In this document: piece by piece, positions 27,034 to 36,325 of the stretch
Layout of the letters: the number at the start of each line of letters is the position of its first letter
Position numbering within the stretch: the first letter of the stretch is position 1
NCBI GenBank assembly: GCA_018267385.1
Contig: JAFDYN010000003.1
Span: 136,556 to 200,555 of the forward strand
Direction of reading: 5' to 3'
From: Bacteroidota bacterium
GTDB lineage: Bacteria > Bacteroidota > Bacteroidia > Chitinophagales > LD1
DNA length: 64,000 nucleotides
Translations under genes and position numbers: made by a program
Notes under the pieces: model-generated
Seen by the model: only the letters and a program-made list of their open reading frames with translations
Databases searched by the model: none
What the model was told of the DNA's origin: nothing

Positions 27034-27863
27034 TGCCTACACTGGCAGATATGCAGGCCCGCTATCAGCAGGCGCTGGAGCCGCTCTACGGGCAGCGTGA
27101 GGCGCGCACTATCACACAGTGGGTGCTGGAGGATGTCTTGCATCTGCAGAGTGTAAAACTGGTCATGGATCGCTTTCTCATCCTGACCTCGCATCAGCAG
27201 GAGGTACTGGAGGATCATCTGAAGAGGCTCTTGACGCATGAGCCGGTGCAGTATGTACTCGGCTATGCAGAGTTTCATGGATTAAATTTTAAGGTCGATT
27301 CATCTGTACTGATACCACGGCCTGAGACAGAGGACCTGGTCGACTGGGTGCTCTCAGAGATCCGGCCTCATGCATCTCTGATAGATATCGGCACTGGCAG
27401 TGGCTGCATTCCTGTGTCGCTCAAGAAGGCCCGTTCGGACTATATCGTATCTGCGTTAGATATAAGTGCAGCGGCACTAGCTGTCGCAAGGGAGAATGCA
27501 AAGCTCAATAACACCGAGGTACTTTTTACGCAGTTAGATATCCTGGCAGAACTACCTACCGGCAAATACGATGTGATAGTCAGTAACCCACCCTATATCG
27601 GATACGAAGAGAAAAATGTAATGTCGGATAATGTGCTGAAGTTTGAGCCGCACATCGCTCTCTTTGCAGATGATCCCCTGATCTTTTACAAGTGTATCGC
27701 TGCTATCGCACCGCAAATATTGAATGACGGTGGAAGTGTCTATATAGAGATAAGTGAATACCGCGCTGCAGAAGTCGTCGCGATATTTGAGCAGGCCGGA
27801 TATCAGGCAGAGATAAAGAAAGACCTGACAGGGCGCGAGCGTATGGTGAAGGCTTCGCGTTGA
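27033..27863 (+). CDS. prmC: Peptide chain release factor N5-glutamine methyltransferase
   Basis: 276 residues. Methylates the GGQ glutamine of release factors using SAM. The N-terminal helical domain is followed by VLIPRPETEDLVDWV, the SAM-binding loop IDIGTGSGCIPVSL and the catalytic VSNPPYIGYEE. A housekeeping gene that sits at the end of the transporter operon by overlap (TGATG), so its expression may be tied to that operon. Confidence 0.92.
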   Translation: MPTLADMQARYQQALEPLYGQREARTITQWVLEDVLHLQSVKLVMDRFLILTSHQQEVLEDHLKRLLTHEPVQYVLGYAEFHGLNFKVDSSVLIPRPETEDLVDWVLSEIRPHASLIDIGTGSGCIPVSLKKARSDYIVSALDISAAALAVARENAKLNNTEVLFTQLDILAELPTGKYDVIVSNPPYIGYEEKNVMSDNVLKFEPHIALFADDPLIFYKCIAAIAPQILNDGGSVYIEISEYRAAEVVAIFEQAGYQAEIKKDLTGRERMVKASR

Positions 27864-29684
27864 TCACTTCTTTTTCTTCTTCACCGACGCTTTTCGGGTA
27901 GCTACTGCATTTGGATTGACCAGCTTCCCCAGGTTCTTTCCTGTCTTGTCTATCTTGTAGCGGAAAGTCATGCCGTAGTCTTTGCTCTTCTTGTTGTTTT
28001 CTTTCAGCGATACGAGTGCAGTGTCACCTTCAAACGGCTCTGCATTTTCATAAATAGGTTCTATGACCCATGTGCCGGAGTGGTCTATATAGCCGTAAGT
28101 AGAGTCATTCTCAGTCACGGCAGCGAGGCCGGAGGAGAAGGCCGACACATTCGCAAAGCTCTGCGTGAAAGGCTGACTACCGGAGCGATCTATGAATACC
28201 CAGCGGTCATCTTTTTTGACAGCAGCGAGGCCTTCACTAAAGGATGTCGCATCCTGATAGATGAATGGTATCACCACATGGTCGCGGTCATTGATAAAGC
28301 CATAACCCTTGAAATTGTGCGCTGCATATAATCCCTCCGAGAGCGGCTGTATATCCTCATAGTCCGCACCGACCACAAACTCACTCTTTCGGTTGATGAT
28401 GCCAAACTTGCACGGAGCGCCATCGCAATAATCTAGTGCAACGACTGCCTTGCCGCCTATGAAGTCTCCCGCACTCGCAAAAGCCTTCTCGAAAGCCACT
28501 TTACCATTCTTATCGATGTATGAGTACATACAGTTGTCCGTACATGGTTTCAAGGCTACCGCTGCCAGTCCTCCGCTGAACTCCGATGCGTCATCATATT
28601 GCGGCTGTATCACCAGCGTCTGCGTCTTGGGGTTCACATAGCCCCACTTGTCGTTAGACTTGAAGGGAGATAACGTGAGCTGTGATAGAAATATATCCTG
28701 CTGTATCCTATCCTTAAACGGGTTGTTTGGATAAGCTTTTTGAAAGGCCTGATAGCTGGAGTCTGTCGCATCCTGCGTGTAGAGGTCGTAGAGCTGGTTC
28801 CAGGCGCTCATGATATTCCTGTTAGACGGATAGGCTTTGATGAAGGTATTGTACTCCCAGACTTCACCCTTGCGCGTGCTCATGGTATAGATGCTATCCT
28901 GCACAGCTGCGAGAAATGGATTCTTGGGATACGCCTTCTCAAACTCAGCATAGCCCTCTATCGTGCCACGCTTGAGGTAGCTCTCATAGATCTTGCGGTC
29001 ATACTGCACTTGCGCTTCTTTGGCATAGGGCGCTGTAGGGTACTTGTCGAGATAGGTTTTAAATGCCTCCGCCGTATTAGCCTTGGTCATGTCTGCATAG
29101 AGCAGCTGCTCGTAGAGCTTATTGGCATCATTAAATTTCTTTGACTTAGGATAGTCATTCAGAAACTGGCGCAGGCCCTCTATATCATTCTTTAGCGAGA
29201 GCTCGTCGTAGCGTATCTCATCGCGTTTGTCGGAGGCTTCCTCGTTCAGCTTTTCATCCTTAGAGTACTTCACGAAGTTGTCATAGGAGTCAAAGGTGTT
29301 CTTGGCTTTGGCCTTTTCATAAGCCTGCTTATTGACGTCGTTATACAGCTCCGTGATGGTAAAATCCCTCACGCCGTATTTCAGGTACTTTTTGGTCTGC
29401 TTGTCATCCTCCTTCAGCGGTATGGCTGCAAAAGCCTTATTGACATAGATCGTAGCGGAGTCAAGGTTGATACTCTTATAGTCGCGGGCAGAGAAGAGCT
29501 TTGCCATAGCATAGTTGGCCGCTACATCCTTCGGGTCTTTCTCCAGTTCTTCTTTGATGCCGGCGCGGGCCTTGTCATAGTCGCCGCTGTTGATATTCTT
29601 AAATGCCTTGTCGAGGTCCCCTGCCATTATGCTTTGCGCAGTGAGGAGGGATATGCAGGCGATATAGATGATCTTTTTGCTCAT
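27864..29684 (-). CDS. WG-repeat protein with N-terminal TPR-like region
   Basis: 606 residues with a signal peptide (MSKKIIYIACISLLTAQSIMA). Residues about 25-340 are helical repeats in which phrases like AFKTYLDKYPTAPYAKEAQ and YAEFEKAYPKNPFLAAVQD recur (TPR/Sel1-like). Residues about 340-580 hold roughly six WG-type beta repeats (KWGYVNPKTQ, YSYIDKNGKV, KFGIINRKSE, YGFINDRDHV, WVFIDRSGS, YGYIDHSGTW). Likely secreted or periplasmic, role unknown. Its start overlaps the stop of the CaiB gene (ATGA). Confidence 0.82.
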   Translation of the reverse strand: MSKKIIYIACISLLTAQSIMAGDLDKAFKNINSGDYDKARAGIKEELEKDPKDVAANYAMAKLFSARDYKSINLDSATIYVNKAFAAIPLKEDDKQTKKYLKYGVRDFTITELYNDVNKQAYEKAKAKNTFDSYDNFVKYSKDEKLNEEASDKRDEIRYDELSLKNDIEGLRQFLNDYPKSKKFNDANKLYEQLLYADMTKANTAEAFKTYLDKYPTAPYAKEAQVQYDRKIYESYLKRGTIEGYAEFEKAYPKNPFLAAVQDSIYTMSTRKGEVWEYNTFIKAYPSNRNIMSAWNQLYDLYTQDATDSSYQAFQKAYPNNPFKDRIQQDIFLSQLTLSPFKSNDKWGYVNPKTQTLVIQPQYDDASEFSGGLAAVALKPCTDNCMYSYIDKNGKVAFEKAFASAGDFIGGKAVVALDYCDGAPCKFGIINRKSEFVVGADYEDIQPLSEGLYAAHNFKGYGFINDRDHVVIPFIYQDATSFSEGLAAVKKDDRWVFIDRSGSQPFTQSFANVSAFSSGLAAVTENDSTYGYIDHSGTWVIEPIYENAEPFEGDTALVSLKENNKKSKDYGMTFRYKIDKTGKNLGKLVNPNAVATRKASVKKKKK

Positions 29685-31240
29685 GCGGTGCGGATGGTAT
29701 TTTCTTTGATGAGATGGTTTATTTGTTCGTCGCTGATGCCTGACTCGCGCAGGATGGCGATGCTATCCTCGCCCAGGAGCGGTGCCTGCCAGTGGTGGTC
29801 TGTCATGCCCTCATGGCGCACAGGCGTAGCGATAGTGCTAAACGTTTTGCCTGCGAGGTCAAAGTCCACGAAGAGTTTTCTTTCGCGCAGGTAGGTGTCA
29901 GTAGTGAGTTCGTCCAGGTCATTGATGGCAGTGAGGCACACGTCGTCTTTTTGAAAGAACGTCAGCCACTCTGTTCTCGTCTTTGTGCGGAATATATTTT
30001 GTAATTCTTTCTGAATCGAGGCTTGGACACTTTCATCACCTAATATCTGCTCCCGCCAATCAGGTCGGCCCAGTCGCTCGCATACCTTATTCCAGAATTT
30101 AGGCTCCAGCGATCCCAGCGCTACATATTTGCTATCACTGCATTCATAGACGTTATAGTTAGCCTGTCCGCCTGAGAGTTGAAACTTGCCACGCGTGTGG
30201 CCTTTGCCCAGCGCTTGCTGCTCTGCAAATGGCAGCGCGAGAAATGGCAATACGCTATCGGTCATAGCTATGTCGAGCCACTCGCCGGTGCCGGTTTTCT
30301 CACGGCGGTAGAGCGCGGTGGTCACGGCATTCATAGCCATGTAGGAGCCGCCTGCGATATCTGCCATTTGAAAGCCTGGTATCACCGGTTTGCCTTTTTC
30401 ATCACCAGTCACGCCCAGGGCGCCAGCTATAGCGATATAGTTGAGGTCGTGGCCTGCAGCCTGTGCCAGCGAGGAGTCTTGTCCGTAGCCAGTGATAGAG
30501 ATGTATATCAGTCGTGGGTTGATGGCTTTCAAGGTTTCGTAGTCTAACCCCATACGCTGCATCACACCTGGGCGGTATTGCTCGATGAAAACATCAGCCC
30601 TGCGCACGATGTCCAGCAGCGCGGCTTTCCCCGCAGGGGAGAGGAAGTTGATAGCCAGGCTGCGCTTGTTTCTATTCAGTGCATAGTAGAAAGCAGACGT
30701 ACCCGCTATCAGCGGCTCAAAAGAGCGTATATAGTCGGGCGAGTCCGGGTCTTCCACTTTGATCACATCGGCACCCATATCTGCCAGCATCATAGTAGCC
30801 AGCGGACCGGGCAGTAGCCGTGTGAGGTCTATGATCGTCACACCCTCCAGTGGGCCTTTACGTTTCGGTCGCACTGTAGTATTTCCCGTGGTCCGTGGTC
30901 CGTCGTCTGTCGTCCCTTCATACTTCCTGAAGCACTTTGCAAACTGCATCATCTCCATCAGGTTGCTCACCTGTACCTGGCCGCTCATGAGGGCTGTCTG
31001 CGGGTTGAGTTTGCCGGTCTCGAGGTCAATATAGCTCGCGGCGTCTGTACTGATCACGCAGGTAGGTGTACCGGTCAGGGTAGTATCCAGCCTGCAGGTG
31101 TTATTTTCTATCGTGATGGTGTATCCGAAATCCTCTGCGCCGCTGATCACAAAGTGAAAGATGCAGGTGAGGCCGTTGGCTTTCTCGGGGCGGAAGCGGG
31201 AAGGAGCGGAGTCAAGTATCTGTCTGGCGGTGATGGGCAT
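29681..31240 (-). CDS. SCP2 domain-CaiB/BaiF CoA-transferase fusion
   Basis: 519 residues. The N-terminal ~100 residues look like an SCP2 sterol/lipid-carrier domain (FHFVISGAEDFGYTITIEN, GQVQVSNLMEMMQFAKCF). A linker made of a short repeat (EGTTDDGPRTTGNTTV) follows. The rest is a class III CoA-transferase or racemase (GVTIIDLTRLLPGPLATMML, NRNKRSLAINFLSP, catalytic Asp in GHDLNYIAIAGALG, TGEWLDIAMTDSV). Members move CoA between carboxylic acids or epimerise 2-methylacyl-CoA. It sits in an operon with fabH and a tiny membrane peptide, so acyl-CoA metabolism is likely; the lipid-carrier fusion suggests fatty substrates. Confidence 0.85.
   Translation of the reverse strand: MPITARQILDSAPSRFRPEKANGLTCIFHFVISGAEDFGYTITIENNTCRLDTTLTGTPTCVISTDAASYIDLETGKLNPQTALMSGQVQVSNLMEMMQFAKCFRKYEGTTDDGPRTTGNTTVRPKRKGPLEGVTIIDLTRLLPGPLATMMLADMGADVIKVEDPDSPDYIRSFEPLIAGTSAFYYALNRNKRSLAINFLSPAGKAALLDIVRRADVFIEQYRPGVMQRMGLDYETLKAINPRLIYISITGYGQDSSLAQAAGHDLNYIAIAGALGVTGDEKGKPVIPGFQMADIAGGSYMAMNAVTTALYRREKTGTGEWLDIAMTDSVLPFLALPFAEQQALGKGHTRGKFQLSGGQANYNVYECSDSKYVALGSLEPKFWNKVCERLGRPDWREQILGDESVQASIQKELQNIFRTKTRTEWLTFFQKDDVCLTAINDLDELTTDTYLRERKLFVDFDLAGKTFSTIATPVRHEGMTDHHWQAPLLGEDSIAILRESGISDEQINHLIKENTIRTA
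30885..30916 (-). repeat. In-frame GACGACGG/GACCACGG repeat in the CaiB linker
   Basis: Read on the coding strand: GACGACAGACGACGG, then GACCACGGACCACGG. It codes TTDDGPRTTG in the linker between the SCP2 and CoA-transferase domains. The unit is the same as at 150-180, where it codes TTDHGPQTT. Confidence 0.75.
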
Positions 31241-31254
31241 GAGGTGATGGCGTG

Positions 31255-31371
31255 TCAGGTTTTTATCTTGCCGCGGCGGGGGCGTATATACGTGATGATG
31301 AGTATCGCTACCAGCGCAGCCAGCCCGATGATCCAGGCAGAGAGCTCTTTGAAATCTGAGAACAGTTTCAT
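31255..31371 (-). CDS. 38-residue single-pass membrane peptide
   Basis: Sequence begins MKLFSDFKEL, crosses the membrane with SAWIIGLAALVAILIITYI and ends with a basic tail RPRRGKIKT. It fits exactly between fabH (13-base gap) and the SCP2-CaiB gene (14-base gap) in the same direction, with ATG start and TGA stop. The tight operon spacing and positive-inside tail make it a likely real gene. No function known; it could anchor or assist neighbouring lipid enzymes. Confidence 0.65.
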   Translation of the reverse strand: MKLFSDFKELSAWIIGLAALVAILIITYIRPRRGKIKT

Positions 31372-31384
31372 CGCGTCGTGTTTA

Positions 31385-32371
31385 TTAGTAAGCCCACTTC
31401 ACATACATGGCCCCCCAGGTGAATCCTCCGCCGAAGGTGGCCAGTATCAGGTTGTCGCCTTTCTTCAGTCGCTGCTCCCACTCCCAGAGGCAGAGCGGTA
31501 TCGTGCCATTTGTCGTATTGCCATAGCGCTGGATATTCACCATTACTTTCTCTGCGGGGAGGCCCACATACTCACGAGTGGCGTCTATGATGCGCAGGTT
31601 GGCCTGATGCGGCACCAGCCATGCTACATCATCAGCCGTCAGGTTGTTGCGCTTCATCACCTGGCCAGAGACATCTGCCATATTCTTTACAGCAAACTTG
31701 AAAACGGTCTTGCCCTCCTGATAGACGAAGTGCTCCCGATTGGCTACGGTTTCTGCGGTAGCAGGCTTCTGAGAGCCACCTGCCTTCTGATGGAGGTAGT
31801 GGCGTCCGGCGCCATCTATGCGCAGCTGCGAGTCGAGTATGCCGAGGCCGTCAGTGTTAGGCTCCAGCAGTACACATCCTGCACCATCGCCAAATATCAC
31901 GCAGGTATTGCGATCTGTATAGTCAATGATGGAGGACATTTTATCAGCACCTACCACCAGCACTTTTTTGGCCCTGCCGGACTCGATGTAGCTCGCACCA
32001 TTTTGCAGCGCAAACAAGAAGCCTGAGCAGGCTGCCGAGATGTCGTATGCCCAGCAGTTGGTCGCGCCGATCTTGTCAGCCAGTATCACTGCTGTAGATG
32101 GGAAAAGCATATCCGGCGTGGTAGTAGCCACAAGGATGATGTCTATATCGTTTGGTGCGAGATTCTTTTTAGCCAGTAGCTTGGTCACGGCCTCGTAGGC
32201 CATATCTGAGGTAGCCAGGCCCGGCTCGCGCAGGATGTGGCGCTCCTTGATACCCGTACGCTCGGTGATCCACTGATCCGTAGTATCCACCATGGTCTCG
32301 AGCTCCTGATTGGTGAGTACATAGGGTGGTACGTATCCTTCTACGCCGGTGATGGCTGCAGTTATCTTCAT
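31385..32371 (-). CDS. fabH: 3-oxoacyl-ACP synthase III
   Basis: About 328 residues. Starts fatty-acid synthesis by condensing acetyl- or branched acyl-CoA with malonyl-ACP. The triad is present: Cys in ISAACSGFLF, His in LVPHQANLRI and Asn in GNTTNGTIPL. ITERTGIKERHI and GGGFTWGAMYVKW are typical. The start is the ATG at 32371 (MKITAAITGVEGYVP); the longer frame starts at a GTG. First gene of a reverse-strand operon with the membrane peptide, SCP2-CaiB and WG protein. Confidence 0.92.
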   Translation of the reverse strand: MKITAAITGVEGYVPPYVLTNQELETMVDTTDQWITERTGIKERHILREPGLATSDMAYEAVTKLLAKKNLAPNDIDIILVATTTPDMLFPSTAVILADKIGATNCWAYDISAACSGFLFALQNGASYIESGRAKKVLVVGADKMSSIIDYTDRNTCVIFGDGAGCVLLEPNTDGLGILDSQLRIDGAGRHYLHQKAGGSQKPATAETVANREHFVYQEGKTVFKFAVKNMADVSGQVMKRNNLTADDVAWLVPHQANLRIIDATREYVGLPAEKVMVNIQRYGNTTNGTIPLCLWEWEQRLKKGDNLILATFGGGFTWGAMYVKWAY

Positions 32372-32539
32372 GTATAGTCGTTTGGTCACGCTGCAGCCGC
32401 GCTGCAGGCTCTAAATCACGTATCAATGATACGACATAAAATCTAAATGGCAGGGGCTGCGGTTTGCCGGAAAGTTGATATTTTGCAACACCTCACGGGG
32501 TAAATGCACACCCTGCACTACACCCGCATAAACCGCTGA

Positions 32540-33481
32540 ATGAAAGGCAGAAACATACTGGTAGCAGCTGGTGTCACTTTAGGTATCCTCGTGGTGCTGG
32601 AGGTGGTGTCTAGGATCGTGCTGTCCAATATCTACAACCGCAAGTTTGACTCCTCACTGATAGCGCCGGGCAAATACGGTGCTACAGACGGACTGAAGGC
32701 CAATGCCACCGGTACCGTATGGGGCAAACCTTTTCATACGGATGATATGGGCGGACGCAAGCACCAGAAAAGTAAGACCGGAAAAAAGAAGGTGCTGATC
32801 ATAGGAGACTCTGTGACGGAGGGCGTGGGCATCGATGACTCCTCTACCATAGCCAACCTGACCAATGACAGCGACGAGTGGGCCGATGCCGATGTCAGAA
32901 ATATATCCATGATAGGCTGGTCGAGCCATGACTACAGCAATGTGATCGATCACCTCTTTGCGGCAGATACGTCTATCAGTGAGGTGTACCTATTCTACTG
33001 CCTCAATGATATCTATGGCAAAAGCGCTGTCAAAGACCTGCCGCCGATAGGCAATAAGGGTATGATAAGTGAGATCAACGGCTGGCTGCAGGATAGGTAT
33101 GCCACCTACCGCCTGATAAAGCTCATATGCTACAATCATAGCGATCACTACTATCAGTATGACAAGGCACTCTATGAAGACCCTGCGCGGGTCGACGCTA
33201 CGATAGCAGATATCGTACACATCAGGCAAGTCTGCGAGGCGCATAAAGCCCACTTCATGATTATGCTGGTGCCATACCGCTCACAGCTGGAGCACAGGGG
33301 AGACAATCTGCCGCAGAGGGTATTGATAGATAAATTTCTCAAAAACGACATACAGGGCATGGACCTCTTGCGGCGGTGGCCTCAGGAGGATGATTACTCA
33401 GCGCTATTCCTGTATGGTGATGAGATACACTACTCTGCCCTCGGCCACATCGAAATGATGCGGGCGATCTACGGCAGATAA
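32540..33481 (+). CDS. Membrane-anchored SGNH/GDSL-type hydrolase
   Basis: 313 residues. An N-terminal helix (NILVAAGVTLGILVVLEVVS) is a signal anchor. The nucleophile block is LIIGDSVTEGVGIDDSS, the Asn block is FYCLNDIYG, and the C-terminal His/Asp block is IHYSALGHIEMM. Acts outside the cytoplasmic membrane on an ester, perhaps an acetyl group on a polysaccharide. Single gene between fabH (divergent) and the bio operon; substrate unknown. Confidence 0.78.
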   Translation: MKGRNILVAAGVTLGILVVLEVVSRIVLSNIYNRKFDSSLIAPGKYGATDGLKANATGTVWGKPFHTDDMGGRKHQKSKTGKKKVLIIGDSVTEGVGIDDSSTIANLTNDSDEWADADVRNISMIGWSSHDYSNVIDHLFAADTSISEVYLFYCLNDIYGKSAVKDLPPIGNKGMISEINGWLQDRYATYRLIKLICYNHSDHYYQYDKALYEDPARVDATIADIVHIRQVCEAHKAHFMIMLVPYRSQLEHRGDNLPQRVLIDKFLKNDIQGMDLLRRWPQEDDYSALFLYGDEIHYSALGHIEMMRAIYGR

Positions 33482-33493
33482 ACTACATTCGAT

Positions 33494-33512
33494 TACAATC
33501 ACTATAATTGTA
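33494..33512 (+). promoter_or_regulatory. Inverted repeat upstream of bioB
   Basis: TACAAT-N7-ATTGTA lies 16 bases before the bioB start; the right half overlaps TATAATTG, which resembles a -7 box. It is placed where a repressor of the biotin operon would act. It does not match the known BirA, BioR or BioQ operators, so the regulator is unknown. Confidence 0.35.
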
Positions 33513-33527
33513 TAGCAAATAGATAGT

Positions 33528-34517
33528 ATGACACAAGACATCAGAAATAACTGGACCACCGAGGAGGTCCGCGAGATATATAATACCCCCGTGCTGGAGC
33601 TGATCGTACGCGCTGCCAATGTGCACAAGCAATACCAGGCTACCGGCGAGGTGCAGGTATGTACCCTGCTCTCTGTCAAGACCGGCGGCTGCCCGGAGGA
33701 CTGCTCGTACTGCCCGCAGGCTGCCCGCTACAATACGGGCGTGGAGGCACACAAACTTATGAAGTATGAAGAGGTAGTAGACAAGGCACTGATCGCTAAG
33801 AATGCCGGCTCTACGCGCTTCTGCATGGGTGCTGCCTGGAGGGATGTGCGCGACGGTCGCGACTTTGACAATGTGATAGACATGGTGAAGGGAGTCAATG
33901 CCCTCGGCCTCGAGGTGTGCTGTACACTCGGTATGCTCTCTGAGGACCAGGCTGCACGCCTGAAAGAAGCCGGCCTCTATGCCTACAATCATAACCTCGA
34001 CACCTCTCAGGAGCACTACAGCGATGTGATCACCACACGCACCTATCAGGACCGCCTGCGTACACTGGATAATGTAGAGAAGGCCGGCATCAGCGTCTGC
34101 TGTGGTGGCATCATAGGCATGGGCGAGACTGACGAAGACCGTATCAAACTGCTGCACACACTGGCTACACGCCCGCAGCATCCTGAGTCGGTACCGGTCA
34201 ATGCGCTGGTAGCTGTGACAGGTACCCCACTCGAAGGCCGCCAGAAGGTGCAGACCTGGGAGATGGTGCGCATGATCGCTACTGCCCGTATCCTGATGCC
34301 TAAATCAATGGTACGCCTCTCTGCCGGTCGCAATGAGATGTCAGTAGAGCAGCAGTCACTGTGCTTCCTGGCTGGAGCCAATTCTATCTTCACCGGAGAG
34401 AAACTGCTCACTACGCCAAATCCGGACTTCAGCGCTGACAAGGAGATGTTTGAAGTACTCGGGCTGAAGCCTCGCGAGAGCTTCAAAGTAGAGAAGGAAC
34501 TGGCTACGGCCAACTAA
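33528..34517 (+). CDS. bioB: Biotin synthase
   Basis: 329 residues. Radical SAM enzyme that inserts sulfur into dethiobiotin. The cluster motif [18 protein letters not shown] and [10 protein letters not shown] are all typical, and [13 protein letters not shown] and LSAGRNEMS match the C-terminal part. First gene of bioB-bioF-bioD-bioA; 24 bases separate it from bioF, and that gap carries the palindrome GTCCCGCGGGAC (34523-34534). Confidence 0.96.
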   Translation: MTQDIRNNWTTEEVREIYNTPVLELIVRAANVHKQYQATGEVQVCTLLSVKTGGCPEDCSYCPQAARYNTGVEAHKLMKYEEVVDKALIAKNAGSTRFCMGAAWRDVRDGRDFDNVIDMVKGVNALGLEVCCTLGMLSEDQAARLKEAGLYAYNHNLDTSQEHYSDVITTRTYQDRLRTLDNVEKAGISVCCGGIIGMGETDEDRIKLLHTLATRPQHPESVPVNALVAVTGTPLEGRQKVQTWEMVRMIATARILMPKSMVRLSAGRNEMSVEQQSLCFLAGANSIFTGEKLLTTPNPDFSADKEMFEVLGLKPRESFKVEKELATAN

Positions 34518-34541
34518 AACGCGTCCCGCGGGACACACCGT

Positions 34542-35681
34542 ATGGACGCTATCCGCAGATACATCAAGCGTAAAATAGCTGACCGCCAGCGCGAAGACAA
34601 CTTCCGTACGCTGCGACTGGTCGGCGGTACAGACTTTACCTCCAATGACTACATAGGGCTGGCGCGGGATGCTGCCTTTCACCAGAGAGTGGAGGCAGAG
34701 GTCACAGCGCATCGGCTGCAGGGTGGGAGTACCGGATCACGATTGCTGTCAGGCAATTCCGCATATGCAGAAAAGCTGGAGAGCATGATTGCCGGCTTTC
34801 ATCGGTCAGAAGCAGCATTGCTTTTCAACTCCGGCTTCGATGCCAACTATGGCCTGCTGTCTGCACTGCCGTATAAGGGCGATACCATCATCTACGATGA
34901 ACTCGTACACGCCTCGATACATGATGGGATGAAGGCTGGCAAAGCAAACCGTGTAGCCTTTCACCACAATGACCTCGCAGACCTGGAGGCGAAACTCAAA
35001 GCTGCCACAGGACTCAAATACGTGGTCACAGAGTCGCTCTTCTCTATGGATGGTGATGTGGCTCCTCTGCGGGAGATCGCTGCACTCTGCACAGCCTATG
35101 ACGCAGGCCTGATAGTAGATGAGGCGCACGCCACAGGCGTGATAGGAGAGAGGGGTGAAGGACTGGTGAATCAACTCGGCATAGAAGATCTGGTGCTGGC
35201 TCGCGTGCATACGTTCAGCAAGGCGCTGGGTGGGCATGGAGCGGTGATACTCTGCTCAGATGACCTCAGAGACTTTCTCATCAACTACTGCCGTCCGTTT
35301 ATTTTCTCTACTGCTATGCCACTGCACAGTCTGGCAGCTATCAGAGTGGCGTATGATTATTTCCCCGGTCTGAATGATCGTCGCAGGCATTTGCAGAAGC
35401 TGATACAGCTATTGCAGGTATCATTTACTCCATCGGAGCAGATGCATTTACTCAAAAGCGATAGCCCGATTCAGTCCCTCATCATCCCCGGCAATGCGGC
35501 TGTGAAACATATCGCCTCGCAGCTCCAGCAAGGCGGCTACGATGTACGCGCTATACTCTCGCCCACAGTGCCGAGGGGCAAGGAGCGCATCCGTATCTGC
35601 CTGCATAGCCACAATACGGTGGAGGAGGTACAAGGCCTCATCGCTGCTATCGCAAAACATACAACCGTCACAGCATCATGA
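34542..35681 (+). CDS. bioF: 8-amino-7-oxononanoate synthase
   Basis: 379 residues. PLP-dependent condensation of pimeloyl-thioester with L-alanine. FTSNDYIGLA, GGSTGSRLLSGN, the Asp block IVDEAHATGV and the PLP lysine in HTFSKALGGHGAV are present. Overlaps bioD by 4 bases (ATGA). 2-amino-3-ketobutyrate ligase is the main look-alike, but the biotin operon settles the call. Confidence 0.94.
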   Translation: MDAIRRYIKRKIADRQREDNFRTLRLVGGTDFTSNDYIGLARDAAFHQRVEAEVTAHRLQGGSTGSRLLSGNSAYAEKLESMIAGFHRSEAALLFNSGFDANYGLLSALPYKGDTIIYDELVHASIHDGMKAGKANRVAFHHNDLADLEAKLKAATGLKYVVTESLFSMDGDVAPLREIAALCTAYDAGLIVDEAHATGVIGERGEGLVNQLGIEDLVLARVHTFSKALGGHGAVILCSDDLRDFLINYCRPFIFSTAMPLHSLAAIRVAYDYFPGLNDRRRHLQKLIQLLQVSFTPSEQMHLLKSDSPIQSLIIPGNAAVKHIASQLQQGGYDVRAILSPTVPRGKERIRICLHSHNTVEEVQGLIAAIAKHTTVTAS

Positions 35682-36325
35682 GAAAGCCACTACCACAGCG
35701 GATATTTGTGACCGGTATAGATACTGATGTGGGCAAGACCGTGGTCTCTGCCGCACTCACAGAGGCGCTGCACGCAGACTACTGGAAGCCCATACAGGCC
35801 GGCTATGACACCGGCACTGACAGGGAGACCGTACAGTCGCTGCTCAGCACCATGAGCCTCACAGTGCACCCGGAGGCCTATAAACTCAAAGTACCCGCTG
35901 TGCCTGTGTACTCAGCTGAGCAGGAGGGCGTAGAGATAGATCCGCAGCAGATACAGATGCCTGACACGAGTAACCGTCTGGTGATAGAAGGCGCAGGTGG
36001 CCTGATGGTGCATCTCAATAGGAACTACCTGGTCATAGACCTGATACAGCAGCTCGGTGTACCGGTGATACTCGTGTCAGAAAACTACCTCGGCTCGATC
36101 AATCATACACTACTAAGCATAGAGGTGCTGCGCAGCAGGCATATAGAGATAGTAGGCATCATCTACAACGGTGAGCACAGTGCACACATGCGCGAACTGA
36201 TCTACCAGACCTCCGGTGTGCATGAGATAGGCAGCGTGGAGCGAGGCCACACGATAGATAAAGAATTCATACAGGAGCAGGCTGCAAAGCTGCGTACTGA
36301 CATCAGCAAATACTATACGCTATGA
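35678..36325 (+). CDS. bioD: Dethiobiotin synthetase
   Basis: 215 residues. ATP-dependent ring closure of 7,8-diaminopelargonic acid with CO2. The P-loop is GIDTDVGKTVVSAAL; YWKPIQAG carries the conserved Lys, and EGAGGLMVHL is the Walker-B-like glycine block. Overlaps bioF and bioA by 4 bases each. Slightly shorter than E. coli BioD (about 225) but complete. Confidence 0.94.
   Translation: MRKPLPQRIFVTGIDTDVGKTVVSAALTEALHADYWKPIQAGYDTGTDRETVQSLLSTMSLTVHPEAYKLKVPAVPVYSAEQEGVEIDPQQIQMPDTSNRLVIEGAGGLMVHLNRNYLVIDLIQQLGVPVILVSENYLGSINHTLLSIEVLRSRHIEIVGIIYNGEHSAHMRELIYQTSGVHEIGSVERGHTIDKEFIQEQAAKLRTDISKYYTL

Noticed and set aside
31154..32026. 290-codon forward frame opposite fabH
   Set aside because: It overlaps the catalytic core of fabH in antisense, has no recognisable motif, and its composition mirrors the sense gene.
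34523..34534. Palindrome GTCCCGCGGGAC between bioB and bioF
   Set aside because: Perfect but only 12 bases, without a T-run; too weak to call a terminator or operator alone.
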